A stretch of 64,000 nt of DNA from contig OX453285.1 of NCBI GenBank assembly GCA_949710005.1, forward strand, positions 8,793,733 through 8,857,732. Direction: 5' to 3'. The translations under genes were made by a program, and so were the position numbers. The stretch's first letter is position 1; each line of letters begins with the position of its first letter. Of the stretch, positions 1-11,097 are shown one piece after another. The notes under the pieces were generated by a model. It was not told where the DNA came from and made no database searches. It saw only the letters and a list, made by a program, of their open reading frames with translations. Origin of the DNA: Ricordea florida. Taxonomy: Eukaryota > Cnidaria > Anthozoa > Corallimorpharia > Ricordeidae.

Positions 1-384
1 ACCTTCTGCCGGTTGACCATCTGATTTCTTTTGCCTACAATTGCTTAGCTTGTTTTCGAATCTCGAAACCAAGCAAGTGAGGCGAATATATATACTCGTA
101 GACAGGAAAATGTTTTACTTCTTTAGTTGTTTGTATTTGTGTAGGTCAAGTTTTTGTTTCTGGGGGAAAATATTTTTTCCCTTCATGTCCCTTTACGGAA
201 AGGTTTCTTACTTAGCTGTGTTTTTTTGTGTTTGTTCTGTTTGGTTTCGATCTTATAGCAGCTCAATTGTGTGTTTTAGAATCAAACGCCTAGTACAAAC
301 TCTTATTATACAGTCCTGCGGTTGTGAAGGTTTGTCACCTGATGATGCAGATTATTCTTTGCAAGGCTGCCCAAGGGAGTACCT

Positions 385-1643
385 ATGGCTTTGACAATAG
401 CTTCGCTAAATGTCAGGGGAGTAAGAGACAAGGCAAGGCATAGAGAGGTGTTTAATTGGCTTCGCAAGAAAAACTTCTCAATTTATATGCTACAAGAGGT
501 CCACTGTACTGAAGATACCAATCACGTATGGTCTGCTGAATGGGGCTATAAAACTCTTTTTAGTACTTACAAAAGCAATAAAGCAGGAGTGTGCATTCTT
601 TTCAATAACAATTTTGATTTTCAAATTGAAAAAGTTTTCATTGACCCCCAAGGACGCTTTATTGTTTGCGACATTAAAACCAACGAAAAGATTTTAACTT
701 AAGGAAACAATGAAGACAATTCAGCTTTCTTCCTGGACTTCTTCGATCACCTTGTAGATTTCATAGGAGGCGACTACAACCTTGTACTTGATTTAAAGAA
801 GGACAAGAGGGGTGGTCTTTCTAAAACTCACCAAAATAGCGTTAAAATTGTTCAAGAATTTTCTGAGAAATTGGATCTGGTGGATGTCTGGAGGATTCTT
901 CATCCAGACACTAGTAGATTTACCTGGAGTCAGCGCCATCCAAAAGTACACTGTAGACTCGATTTCTTTCTAGTTAGCCAAAGCACGATTAATATCACAA
1001 CCCTCGCAGATATCGTTCCAGGCTATAAAATGGACCACTCGATGACCAAGTTATGCTTATCATTACACTCAAATCCACGCGGACCAGGTTTCTGGAAACT
1101 GAATACATCCTTTTTAACTGAATTGGAATATGTAAATCAAATCAAAACAACGATTGAGGACACGCTGGTTGAATACAAAAATGATGACACGGTAAACCCT
1201 TCACTTCTTTGGGACATGATAAAGTTAAAAGTGCGCCAAACATCGCTGCGCTACTCAAAGAGTAGATCAAAACAAGCTAAACAACGCGAGACAAGTTTAG
1301 AAGAAACAATTGATATGTTAGAAGCAGAACACGCTCTTTATACCTGGAGGAACAATTGAATGAAAGCAGGCTTGACCTTGAAAAGATAATTGAATTCCGC
1401 ACAAAAGGCGCAATTTTGAGATCGAAGACTACTTGGTATAATGAAGGAGAGAAAAACACCAAGTATTTTTTAAATTTAGAAAAACGACACCTCAAGCAAG
1501 GAACAAACCGCTTTATGCCAGAATCAATTCAGCTCTACAACAATAATTTCAATCGCTGCTACAACGTCAACCTCGACTCAAACGCCTTTCTTCAGAATTT
1601 TCTACACTTCGATCGCTATGAGCAACCCTTGATTAAACTTTGA
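385..1643 (+). pseudogene. LINE endonuclease and linker fragment (L1/Tx1-like non-LTR retrotransposon)
   Basis: This is the N-terminal part of a non-LTR retrotransposon ORF2: an APE-type endonuclease that would nick target DNA for target-primed reverse transcription. It starts with MALTIASLNVRG, the usual first beta strand of these nucleases, and later shows QEVHC (catalytic Glu region), GGDYNLVLD and the C-terminal DHSM segment. Positions 385-1359 share one frame but contain an in-frame TAA at 700-702. A frameshift near 1350 moves the reading to 1356-1643, which holds the conserved linker with RSKTTWYNEGEKNTKYF typical of L1/Tx1 LINEs. The reverse transcriptase is absent, so this copy is truncated at its 3' side, opposite to the usual 5' truncation. 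Positions 1-384 may be leader sequence; a 117-codon ORF there has no recognisable domain. Clade is inferred from the linker; the element is clearly dead. Confidence 0.85.
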
Positions 1644-2578
1644 GTTATTGGAACTTTTGGCCTATTAAGTCGTGTTTGAATGGCTATGGTTTGCTCGTAT
1701 CTTAACTCTACAGAGACTACCCACGCATTTCCACACAAACAACACAGTCTAGAGAAGATTAATGAACATTTCATAACAGAATTCATTTATAAACTTTACA
1801 AACACTAGAAATTCATATTCTAAACATTTTTATATCTAAAAAATATGTCACATTAAATAAAGTATTTATTAACTGACAAATTTTGAGTGGTTTTATTTCT
1901 TAAGCCCTGATCAAATGGGGATGATAGTTGACGGTAGATGGAACTCATCTTCTTGTCTGACCACTAACTTTCCTCCGCTGTCATTGACTATCATAAGCTT
2001 CTTGACCGGGGCTAAACTTTATTTTGGTTAGGTGGGATCCGAGAACAAGTTAAACAAGAAACTCACGCTTTCAACATTACAGTAGGGCACAAATGCAAAA
2101 TATTAGTACTGTATCCTTATTATTTAGTGGTAGACTTACATCTAAAACTAATTCAACAGCCTTGAAACTCCCATTCAAAGAATTTAAATCGGAAAATTCG
2201 AACTGGGCGTCCATGTTACCGGGTGAGGCGCATGCCAACTTGTTTTCGAATGACTGCTTGCCAAAGGTTTACAGTCTTATGTAGATTCCAGTGCCCCACA
2301 ACTAAAGGTTCAGTCACACATCGGTAACCCGCGCTCCATCAGTTCGCTCTACCAAGGTTTAAAACATTTTTCCAGTATGTCTGAGCAGCAAGAATCGCGA
2401 TCGGTGGTGATTGGTGGTGTTACAACCCGTTCCGTATATTCTCGGTTTAAAGCTTTTCAAACTTTCATTGTAGCTTACATTCAATGATAGAGATGTATAT
2501 GATTTCATGGAGGTGATGCAGGCATACCTGGAGGGGCACCTTGGGCTGCTAGACACAGTAAGTGAATGTTTGCATAAT
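1644..2578. other. Stretch without recognised gene
   Basis: This AT-rich stretch follows the LINE break. Short ORFs at 2093-2284 (+) and 2359-2556 (-) show no domain or codon pattern I recognise. No RNA gene or clear repeat is visible. Confidence 0.5.
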
Positions 2579-2665
2579 AGCGGGGCTCCCGCGCGCGGAG
2601 CAGAGCCCCATACTCATGGAATATGGTCAAACTCTTTTCGTTTGGTTGTCACGTGACTGACCGAG

Positions 2666-2708
2666 CGTACGTACGTACGTACGTACGTCCGTACGTCCGT
2701 ACGTACGC
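2666..2708. repeat. (CGTA)n microsatellite
   Basis: About ten CGTA units, with two CGTC variants, can be read directly. The unit is nearly self-complementary (ACGT), so the run could form hairpins. It makes overlapping mirror ORFs on both strands with repeated YVRT residues, which are artefacts. Confidence 0.95.
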
Positions 2709-3230
2709 GTCTACAGATTGTACGGGTAGGGTAGGCGAGACTATCAAAAGGAAGGGAGGGGTATCTCAGGCTTGTCTTGGCAAATCCACATCTTTTATAT
2801 TGGACATTCACAATATGGTCAATTGACAGCTGTCAAAACGGGATAGCCACTGACCAGCATCACATGACCAAATTGTGGGCTCATGTGTCAACTCATCGAG
2901 GTGACGTGATTTATTTGCAAGCTGTTCTGGTAGCCCGCATATTTTTGGCGGGAAATTGCGTTGACGACTGAAAAAGAAATTTTCAGTTCATTGTCTTTTT
3001 GAGACACAATATTACTACTCTACACTGTTAAAGTTTTACTAAAGGATAAACGAAACAATTTCTATTGCTATGTCAACAAACAATAGCAGAGAAAATATAA
3101 TTTGCAGAACACAGGGTTCAGGTGAAGAGCAACGGGAAAGAGAGCAAGAATTAACTGAGGAAGAATGAGCGAAGTACTGTAGATTGCCAAAGAAGGCGCG
3201 CTCGGGAAAGAGAAAGGAGACGAAATCATA

Positions 3231-3515
3231 GTGAAGAACGCTGACAAGCAGAAAGAGTCCGGGCTCGAGAAAATAGACAAAATGTTAACGAAGAACGCCA
3301 AGAAGCGGAAAGATTCCGTGCTGTGGAAAACAGACAAAATTTTAGCGAAGAAAGCCGAGAAGCGGAAAGACTCCGTGCTGTGGAAAACAGACAAAATTGT
3401 AGCGAAGAAAGCCGAGAAGCGGAAAGACTCCGTGCTGTGGAAAACAGACAAAATTGTAGCGAAGAAAGCCGAGAAGTGGAAAGACTCCGTGCTATGGACC
3501 ACAAATTTGCATAAG
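3231..3515 (+). repeat. 57-bp tandem repeat with coding-like Arg/Glu repeat
   Basis: Three near-identical 57-bp units plus two diverged upstream units run through 3231-3515. In the frame used by 3323-3514 each unit reads like ERLRAVENRQNCSEESREA (19 residues), a charged, helix-forming repeat. Upstream in the same frame the pattern continues in more diverged form (RARERERRRNHSEER), but it is interrupted by a stop near 3238. Two other frames are also open here because the period is a multiple of three, so ORFs at 3068-3571 (-) and 3231-3602 (+) are by-products. I infer that this is the decayed N-terminal repeat region of a transposon-encoded protein. Confidence 0.65.
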
Positions 3516-4501
3516 TTTTGTCTGCATAATATTTGGTCACTGATGCATGACTCAGCACTCGCACTTTCCACTTTTTACTTGACTTGGAAAACCGACTTCT
3601 AAACAAACCTTCTTCAGAAAAATGATCTTCTGAATGCACTACTTGTGAATTAGAAGCAAACTGATCAAAGATTTCAAATTTTTTTGTCCTTTAATCATAT
3701 AAAGATCTCCCCTGTCGACGGCTAAGAAATACTCCCGCGGGAATTTACTCTTGGCGGCAAATTGCAGAATGTAGCGCTTTCACTGGCAGCTTTTCGCGTT
3801 GTCGACGTTGTCATTTAGTGTGTCGATTGAGAACTTTGGTTTCAATGCCGTTGTTTTCGCAAAAAATGTTCTTCTAAATTGTAAAATGTCTCAAATGTAT
3901 GTTAGTCATTCACGTGTTGTGTTGGACCAGGTCTACTTATAGTTCACACTTTTACGGTTATTTATTTCTTTTGTTAAGTAACTACAGCTGATTGTAGTGA
4001 ATAAATGAAGGCAGTAATTTTTTAAACTTACAATGTAATTAAGAAAAGAATAATTAATAATTATTTTTTCATTCTCGTGAAAAATGTTTTTCGGGCTGGT
4101 AGATGTTGGTTACAGCTTGCCCGAAGGGCAATCTGTAAAATTAATTTTCTTTGCACCCTGCTTGGAGTAAACATTTATTTTACCGAGGTGTTCGTTTTAA
4201 CACGAAAATGAGAAGAGTTGTGTCCTGCATTTCCCAGTAGCGTGTACAAATCTTTTAAATACATTTACGCAAATTGAATGGTTAATTTCATCAGGAATAG
4301 AATACAGTACATTGATAATTTGTGTTTTTTGTAGAATATACTCCATGACTTTGTAGGTAGAAAGACCGTACTAATAGCAGACGAAAGTTTAGACACAAAT
4401 CATAGCAAGTTAACCAACCTCGACACTTAACTAACCTTCGCAATATTTTAGAATGCTTTTACAGTTTAAAGTGAAATGAAAGTACTAACCGGAGCCCCGC
4501 T

Positions 4502-5740
4502 TTTAGGCTTGGCTAAATCTATATATTATTGGGTAACGAAAATCGACACATTATACTGAAATAGAGGATACCAAGACGAAAAGAAAGAAAGAGCTACAGA
4601 AAGTTCAGTTAAATTTTGCATACTATAAGTAGACAAATTTGTGGAACTTGTGAATTCAAGTTCACTCATGATACGGAGCAAGCTCTTGAACTGAGCATTT
4701 AATTTTTTGCTCTAATTTTCAGGCAAGGCCACTGGTGGACTATCTCGCTCGGCGGTAGGTAGTGATTTCTCTCTTCAGTTGGTTTATAAGCCGTTCCATG
4801 CTTATGGTGTTATATCTGTCACCTTTGTAGGGACAGAATGGTGTTGTTGGCTGCCCGATTCATAAGCAAGCAGCCCACAATCAGGGATTTGTTGGAGGAA
4901 CAAGGTAAATAATTATGTAACTCATCGTAAAGAAATGTTTAAACATCGCTATTTTTACTTTTTATACGGATACGTGAAATGTAGAAACTGAAGACCAAGC
5001 AAGGGTTTTTGGGACTTCGGAATATGCAAATTAGTCATTTGCCCAGATAGTCACGTTATTAGTCAGAGGCCGACGCCACATTGAAATAGTAACCACTCAA
5101 AACACGATAGCAGCCCTAAGTAATCAATGAGTAATTACTTGATTAGTGATTGATTATTACAAGGTAAATATGTAACTCATCGTAAAGGAATATTTAATCA
5201 CATACATGCAATCTCATTTGACTTTTGAATCTTCGTCATGAAGAATTTTGTTCTGTGCGCTGACTGAATAATCAGAATAATGTCTTTCTCGTGTGTTTAA
5301 TTTAATACGGTTTATCTGACTGAGTGCATACATCTCTCGTAGGCACCCAACAGACTCATAAAAGAAAAAATGAAGAAGTCGATGGGGAGCAAAAAAAGAA
5401 GAAGACCAATTAAATAATTATAAATAAGCGAAAACCTTGCGCGCGGCATGAGATGAAGGTGCGAATTTGTGTTTTCCTGCACCTTCCTTTCCTGCCACAC
5501 GTTTTATGAAACAGGGTCTCCTATACTTTTTACGTGAATCATCATTGAGGTTATTTTTTTGTAGCGAAACGTGATTTGGGCTTTTGAGATAAGTGATTTC
5601 CAATTTTAAGATCTTTTCACGTGTGCGTGAGCGAGATTTTTAGCTTTTAGAACGTTGCCCGTGAAAGAAGACTTAAATTGTTTCGTTAACCTTAAAAACA
5701 TTTCTTGAAGCATTCATAACGCGTGAATAAACAAATATTG
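4502..5740. other. Stretch without recognised gene
   Basis: This is AT-rich sequence without a convincing domain. Sequence around 4730-4910 (GCAAGGCCACTGG..., followed by a GTAAAT after ...GAGGAACAAG) looks exon-like, with a short open frame, but I could not identify it. Minus-strand ORFs at 5312-5603 are low complexity. Confidence 0.4.
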
Positions 5741-5904
5741 GCCGTTTTTATACTAGAGGACGAGTTACCCGTCCAGTCGGATAATGCGTCTCTCAAGATG
5801 TTCGTCTAGTGTAAAGACGGGACGAACAACAAGACGAGCAACGAGAGACGAATAATGCAAGACATTGCGCGCGGTCAAATAAAAAGGCATGGGTACTAGA
5901 TTTT

Positions 5905-6897
5905 TTGGCGGTAAAATTCAAGATGGCGGCCCCGTTGGAACTCGTAAAATTGTTTTCCCTTAAAAAAAGAGCTGAAGAAGAGTTTTTAAGTTCCCAATAT
6001 AAAATGAACGAAGAAATGGCAAAGAAACGTTGTCAAAGGGAGATGGAGTTTGAAATGGAAGCTTCAGAACCCGCTGTTCTGTCAGCGATCGTGATTACAA
6101 AAAGCAACAGAAACGAGTGCGGCCCAGATGAACTGAGGAACGGCAATTGGTGGGCCAACGGTTACCAAAACTGGGATCAGGAGTCTTTCAAGAAAAGGTT
6201 GAGGGTGTCTCGAGACACATTTGAATTTATTTTGGGCGAAATTTAAGATCTTATCGTTAAGGAAGCCACGCGTATGAAACCCAATCCAACTCCACCTGCT
6301 ACCCAGTTGGCTTTATGCCTATACAAGCTTGCTCATGGTTGTACTTTTTTAACTGTTGGAGATCTCTTTGGTGTTGCAGAATCTACTGCCCAAGTAATTT
6401 TTCAAGACGTTTGGCCATTGTGGGATGTCTGTATGACAGACTTGTTTACCTGCCAAGAAATCTGCAAGAGTGGAGCCAAGAACTAGAAAGTTTTCTTGAA
6501 AATTGGGAGTTTCCCTGCGTTGGGGCATGGGATGGATTTCATGTCTATGTAAGTACTAAACTCAAGAACTTTTACAGCTATAAGAAGAGGTACTCAGTGA
6601 CAAACATGGGATTTATAGGTCATAACAAGCGATTTATGTGGGCTGCAGTGGGTGCTCCAGGATCTACACATGACTCAAGGCTTCTAAGAAGTTGTGGTAT
6701 TTATTCTGAAATTGAAGCCAGTCATGTGCTTCCTAACAGGTCTTTGAACCTTCACCCTTATGGGCAGATTCCGTTCACCACTGTGGGTGATTCAGCATTT
6801 CCTAATCACTCCTGGCTTTTAAAGCCATACAAAGAGGGAACAAGGGTACACAAGCAAAGGTATTTCCACAGGAGACTTTGTTCTGCCAGCGTAGTTT
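5905..6897 (+). pseudogene. PIF/Harbinger transposase (HARBI1-like), broken
   Basis: This is a DDE nuclease of the PIF/Harbinger superfamily, which cuts and pastes its element with the help of a partner Myb-like protein. The N-terminal part (5905-6243) has the typical WWANGYQNWDQESFKKRLRVSRDTF segment before the helix-turn-helix. An in-frame TAA lies at 6244. A frameshift near 6405 leads into the catalytic part: GAWDGFHV holds the first Asp, GAPGSTHDSRLL the conserved HDS, and GDSAFPNHSWLLKPY the second Asp. The sequence then reads RRLCSASVVSG, just before the third acidic residue region, and homology stops at about 6897. Sequence from about 5741 (GGCCGTTTTTATACTAGAGG) may be the element's left end. 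One stop, at least one frameshift and the missing C-terminus make it inactive. Confidence 0.85.
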
Positions 6898-6899
6898 CT

Positions 6900-7226
6900 G
6901 GCGCAGTACCCTAACCACTTGACCATGAAGAGAGGTTTGCCATTTCGGAACTTCGTGGCAACTATGCGTTCAGCTTGACAAACACCAAGAACGTCAGGTT
7001 TTTTATCGCACATAATGCTGGCTCGTGAGATCGCGAAAGAGTCCAGGCTCTTGTAAAAGCCCTGAGGTGGACGGCAACGTTTCTCCATGTTGGAAAAAAA
7101 TTCGAATGGTTGAAAACTGAATGAAACTGTAAATCTATACTGTCTAATTCGCCGCAAAGACTTGCGGACAGATCGAAACGCACCAATGGCTATCAAGTAT
7201 TTGACAAAAGATTTTTTTCCAGCCAA
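6900..7226 (-). pseudogene. Chromodomain fragment, antisense to the Harbinger remnant
   Basis: The minus-strand reading contains QAERIVATKFRNGKPLF followed by MVKWLGY, the first two thirds of a chromodomain (methyl-lysine reader, or the C-terminal targeting module of chromoviral integrases). The aromatic KWLGY core is present. The following helix with the expected W-E-P motif is missing, because the frame runs into Harbinger-derived sequence at about 6900. A start at 7086-7088 (MEKRCRPPQG) or the longer start at 7224-7226 is possible. It could be a host-gene exon whose donor (GTACTG after TTAGG) lies at the junction, or a piece of a chromodomain-bearing transposon. Only the domain call is firm. 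Confidence 0.6.
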
Positions 7227-7229
7227 CCG

Positions 7230-8560
7230 TTAACGACAATTGTGAATACATTATCTTTTTACAATCTTTGCGCGGAAAAACCAAAATGCTTCGCGATCTC
7301 TCTTATTATCAAGACTGGCACTATGCTCGTAATTCAGTTTAAACACGCAGAGACGGGACATCGTTTCAACCATGATACTGATCGCTGCGATTTGATCAGT
7401 GGTCGAACCACTTCTTTTGTCCGCGCGTTTCAAGCATTCATGCATTTAGCAACCATTATTTAAATTCACTCACCGGCTGTTCTGGATACACGAAAGTTAA
7501 AAAGCATCCTAAGACGGAACAAATAGGTTGTTTATAGTTCGTTTTTGCTTCTGTGCGCAAACTGCAGACAGTGAAAGAATTGTTTTATTTACGACACAAT
7601 TGTCTTGCTCGCGCAGACACATTGAAGATTAACAAAGTGAGCTTTGATTCCAGTGTTACATATTCCACACAACGAAACCTCCTTAAAGCAAATGCAAATC
7701 CATCACACGAAAATGAGTTCATGCGTGGATGTTTGACTTTTGCAAAACGAACAAAAAACACGCGTGCGGTGAGTTGTTTTGATATTTAAATAACAAAAGC
7801 GCGTTGAGTTCGGTGAAACAAAGAAAGAAACAATAGGCGGCGAGTTCATTGTTTAGTTTGCCGCCTCATCATGAGGTAATGAGTATTGTCACACATTCAT
7901 AGCAACCAATGAAAACAGCTTGTTTGAAGCATCAATGAATATTAACAAGCGTCATGGCAGACCTATACACTTTTTCCAACTGTAAGTAAATGTCCCGAGA
8001 ATAATAGGTATTCTACGTTTAGTGAAAAGGAACTCCTTATAGAGGTATAGATTGAAGGGGGCTGGGGGTGGGTCACGCTTTTTCTTTCATGCTAAAACAA
8101 AAAAAATATAGCTCACATTTCAGTTAAGATTAAGAACCATTGTTATCAAGACATGTTAGGCCCATAAGAGTGAATTTTCGGTTTCCAAATCAAGACCCGG
8201 CAACGTTGGTAAGTGACAATTTAGCCTTCCTGTTAGCCCTTATGTTAAGCTTATCTGCTATCTTACAACCAGATTTGCATTGCTATATTGTTTCCTTTCA
8301 TTTCTTTAATACCTCGTGCGTATTGCACAACTTATCCTCTTTATCCTCAAATTATCCTCATGCTTATATACTTTCATTTATGTAGTGGTTTCAGTTGACC
8401 ACATTCGACATAATATGACGTACCAGCCCAAAGGAATAAACGAAAAGTGATTGTATCGTATTGGCTTGGTGCTTTGTGCGCGTACTTCATCCCAGGAATG
8501 AACTGTAAATTTAAACGAGACCAATCAAAATAAAATACTCCTTGCTCAAGGCTGGAATTA
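7230..8560. other. Stretch without recognised gene
   Basis: Short ORFs at 7242-7463, 7553-7789 and 8140-8385 have no recognisable domain. A tiny possible first exon (MADLYTFSN, followed by GTAAGT) lies at about 7954-7980 and could belong to the CaRF-like remnant downstream. Confidence 0.4.
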
Positions 8561-8569
8561 CATCTTTTC

Positions 8570-8942
8570 ATCAGATCCATCAGCTACTCCACACAAAGTA
8601 GCATGGGAGGACCAAAAACTTAAGTATGATGGCATACCATACTTTGCATGGGGACAAAAAGGTTTTGACTGCCAAAATGGAAGACAGGAAAGAAGCTTGG
8701 AATGAAAAGAGAAAAGAAATTCCAGGTATGAGCATTTTTTTCATAAACCACATTTTGTAAAATTAACTGATAACATTAAAAGAGTAAAAATATTAATTTT
8801 CCCCTCCATTCAACATGACCTGAAAAGGATGGAGACCACCACTATGTGATGCGCACAAAGAAGGTGGAGCAAGAAACAAAAAAAAGGGTAGCCCTGCACA
8901 AATAATTGTCAGAGAGATCATGAAATTTCCAAAGTTCCAGGT
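8570..8942 (+). pseudogene. CaRF-like DNA-binding domain remnant, two exons
   Basis: Two exon-like blocks flank an intron of roughly 110 bases. The first reads HKVAWEDQKLKYDGIPYFAW then GQKGFDCQNGR. The second, after an AG acceptor at about 8829, reads HHYVMRTKKV and, after a one-base frame change, KGSPAQIIVREIMKFPKF, ending at a GTAATT donor. The pattern (tryptophan/aromatic strand, CxxGR, then Lys-Gly-Cys/Ser-Pro-Ala plus a strand ending FPxF) resembles the calcium-responsive transcription factor (CaRF)-type domain, which is often duplicated in cnidarian gene predictions. The frame change, and a stop soon after NGR, mark it as decayed. The family call rests on motif memory and needs a profile search. 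Confidence 0.45.
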
Positions 8943-9026
8943 AATTATTTGTAATGAACAGAATTATGGTATGCTATACAAAAGAATTAGCCAGTAGAGT
9001 GAAAGTTGTATTAAATATACAAACAT

Positions 9027-9061
9027 ACAGACACACACACACACATATGTGTATGTGTGTT
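9027..9061. repeat. (CA)n/(TG)n palindromic microsatellite
   Basis: CAGACACACACACACACA is followed by TATGTGTATGTGTG, so the two halves are complementary and can form a hairpin. Confidence 0.85.
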
Positions 9062-9485
9062 GTGACGTCAAATACTGTGTTGCCTTTCTTTTGCCAATTT
9101 TAATCTTTAATCTTACTGAACGTTCATTATGTCTTGAAACAACCTTATTTAGAAGAAGAGAAGACACTTACAATGTGTTCATCAACAAAGTAATTTTCTA
9201 ATGTTTTACATCTAGGCAATTTTATGTGCGAAGAGGTTAGTGAAAATTATTAGCATGTGATTGTAAATCGTTGTTCTCTTGTTCAGTTACATTCTTAGCT
9301 TTTGACTTGCTGATCATCAGAGTTATTGTTGCTGGGATTTTTTAAATCTTATAATGTCTAACTGTAGTTCAAAATAATATTTTCAACATCTTTCTTATTT
9401 TTGTTTCAGATTATTTGAGAATCCATCCCCAGCAGAGTGAATATTATTTGAATTTTCACAACCTTATGGTATTTGCTGTGAGGGA

Positions 9486-10439
9486 AGAACACAGTATGTG
9501 ACAGATTCGGCAACAGGGTGTGTCAAGCTTGTAACCCCTTTGGACGGTACGGTTGAATTTCTAACACACCTTGGGGACCTATTTCGTAACTTTGGAATTC
9601 ATTTGCGAGGCCAGACAGGTATGGATTCCACCCTTGTGGATGCGCAAACCTGTCTACAGGGTTTCACAAGGTTCCTCAAAAGATGTGTCTTAGATGTACA
9701 ATTGCAGATTGGCTCAGAAAGAAACACCAATGGGCCAGAGGGCACAGTAGCCAGCAAGACCATGAAATCTTGTGAGCTTATGTTAAACAGCATTAGCCGT
9801 CTCCTAAAGCTATCAGAAATCATGAGTCCAGATGCCGCAAACGCCATCAACCTACAGTCTCTGTTGACTTTGGTGGTAGAGAACCTTCACGCAACTACGA
9901 AGATAAAACACCCAGCACCAAGTTTGCTAGACTACTGCTGAGAGTTTGGAAAGGGAATGAGAGAATCTATCAAGCGACTAAACAACTGGTCTGTTAAATA
10001 CTTCACCCACCAGAAATCCTACTATCCAGTTCCAGAGCTCGCAATGGATCTGTCTACAATTGGAAAATTAACTCCAATCCCAGTAGTGCCCATGGACAAG
10101 GTGAACATTGCAAAGATGAGGGAATGGGCGAGTGAACATGGACAGTGTGTTCGACAGCTCACTGTAAGGCAGCAAACAACAAAATTTTCAGCTGGCACAT
10201 TGCCCATGTCAGCATACGGGCTAAACCTACCACAAGATCCTCTTGAAAGCAATGTGGAGGAAGTCATTGAGGGTGAAGAAGAGGAAATTATCGAAGAATA
10301 TGACTCTGACTCTGACTCTCATTTAAGTTTATCTCGCGTGTCGGAGGATGACGACGAGGAAAGTGATTATGCGGTGCCTTCCATTTTGACAACTAGAAAT
10401 GGAAGGCAAATTAGGACAGCGGTTAGGCTGGATTTGTAA
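9486..10439 (+). pseudogene. Acidic-tail protein family, copy 1 (undescribed)
   Basis: A frame open from about 9486 to 10439 is broken only by a TGA at 9939-9941, probably a CpG-type CGA to TGA change. The N-terminal half (VTDSATGCVKLVTPLDGTVE onwards) is mostly helical. Then come VVENLHATTKIKHPAPSLLD, FTHQKSYYPVPE and VRQLTVRQQTTKFSAGTLP. An Asp/Glu/Ser-rich acidic stretch (EEEEIIEEYDSDSDSHLSLS) precedes a basic C-terminus ending RNGRQIRTAVRLDL. Related blocks recur at 32337-32993 and 57857-58298, showing a dispersed family. An AG acceptor after a T-rich tract near 9411 suggests upstream exons. I know no named domain for it and propose no function. Acidic tails of this type are common in nuclear proteins, which is inference only. 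Confidence 0.7.
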
Positions 10440-10441
10440 TA

Positions 10442-10639
10442 CAGTAGAACCCCGGTAATTCGAACTCTGAAGGGAAACAAAAAAACCGTTCGAGTTAGCG
10501 GGGTTTTCGAGTTATCCGAGTTCGAGTTAACTGAGTAAAAATGACTGGAAAGTGAGTTCAAATCCAAGGGAAATAGAAGTATGTTTGAATTAGCGGGGTT
10601 GTTCGAGTTATCCGAGTTCAAGTTACCGGGGTTCTACTG
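10442..10639. mobile_element. 198-bp MITE with TA target duplication (pogo/Tc1-like ends)
   Basis: Terminal inverted repeats CAGTAGAACCCCGGTAA (left) and TTACCGGGGTTCTACTG (right) are perfect over 17 bases and extend imperfectly to about 26. A TA dinucleotide flanks both sides (10440-10441 and 10640-10641), the target site of the Tc1/mariner/pogo superfamily. The interior repeats TCGAGTTATCCGAGTT-like units in both orientations and encodes nothing. It sits immediately after the TAA stop of the copy 1 ORF. Confidence 0.85.
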
Positions 10640-10641
10640 TA

Positions 10642-11097
10642 GTTTGATGTATTGTTTAAGAACATTGCAAGCTGGAACAAGTGCGACTGCAATTTAGAAC
10701 CACTATAAGACCCTATAAATCTCTACAGGCCTCAAAATCATGCCAACTAACTGACTAAACAATTTTTTTAAGCTGTTTACTGACTAAGGAGCGTTTTTTT
10801 AGCTGCTTACTGACTATAGCTATACCCCATTGACACCCTCCTAAAGTAAAGCCGGAATTTACCAAGACTGAAAAGTATAATAATGTTGTTTAGTTCTGGA
10901 AGAATATTCAAACAGGGCAGATCATAGCTTAAATAAGCTTACTTATTTACTTGACTAGCTTCAACGATTCTTTTAAAAATCCAATACACCATTATCCCAG
11001 GAAAGCGGGCTAATCATCAGTAAAACCGAATGTGAATCTACTTTGCATGCTAGATTTCATTGTTTACTCTTAGTAAATTATGATTTTTCTGCAATAG
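10642..11097. other. Non-coding stretch with a short direct repeat
   Basis: The sequence TTTTTTAGCTGCTTACTGACTA is preceded by a similar copy about 40 bases upstream (10760-10820), a short tandem duplication. Nothing else is recognised. Confidence 0.4.

Larger units (their letters stand above)
2579..4501. mobile_element. Candidate non-autonomous Helitron-like element
   Basis: The stretch is bounded by AGCGGGGCTCC at 2579-2589 and its exact reverse complement GGAGCCCCGCT at 4491-4501. The left end also folds back on itself, with GGGGCTCC pairing to GGAG and GAGCCCC copies within about 30 bases. Inside are a (CGTA)n run and a 57-bp tandem repeat whose best frame encodes an Arg/Glu-rich repeated sequence. 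Repetitive Arg/Glu leaders of this kind occur in front of some animal Helitron Rep-helicase proteins, which is why I lean to a decayed Helitron or Helentron. No Rep or helicase motif is seen. A MITE-like or simple foldback element is the alternative. Confidence 0.35.

Noticed and set aside
41-394. 117-codon ORF before the first LINE
   Set aside because: Cys/Phe/Tyr-rich with no domain; it lies in what is probably LINE leader or flanking sequence.
2614-2826. Mirror ORFs on both strands with VRTYVRTYV repeats
   Set aside because: They are produced by the (CGTA)n microsatellite.
3068-3571. 167-codon minus-strand ORF with FHSTESFRFSAFFATILS repeats
   Set aside because: It is the antisense shadow of the 57-bp tandem repeat.
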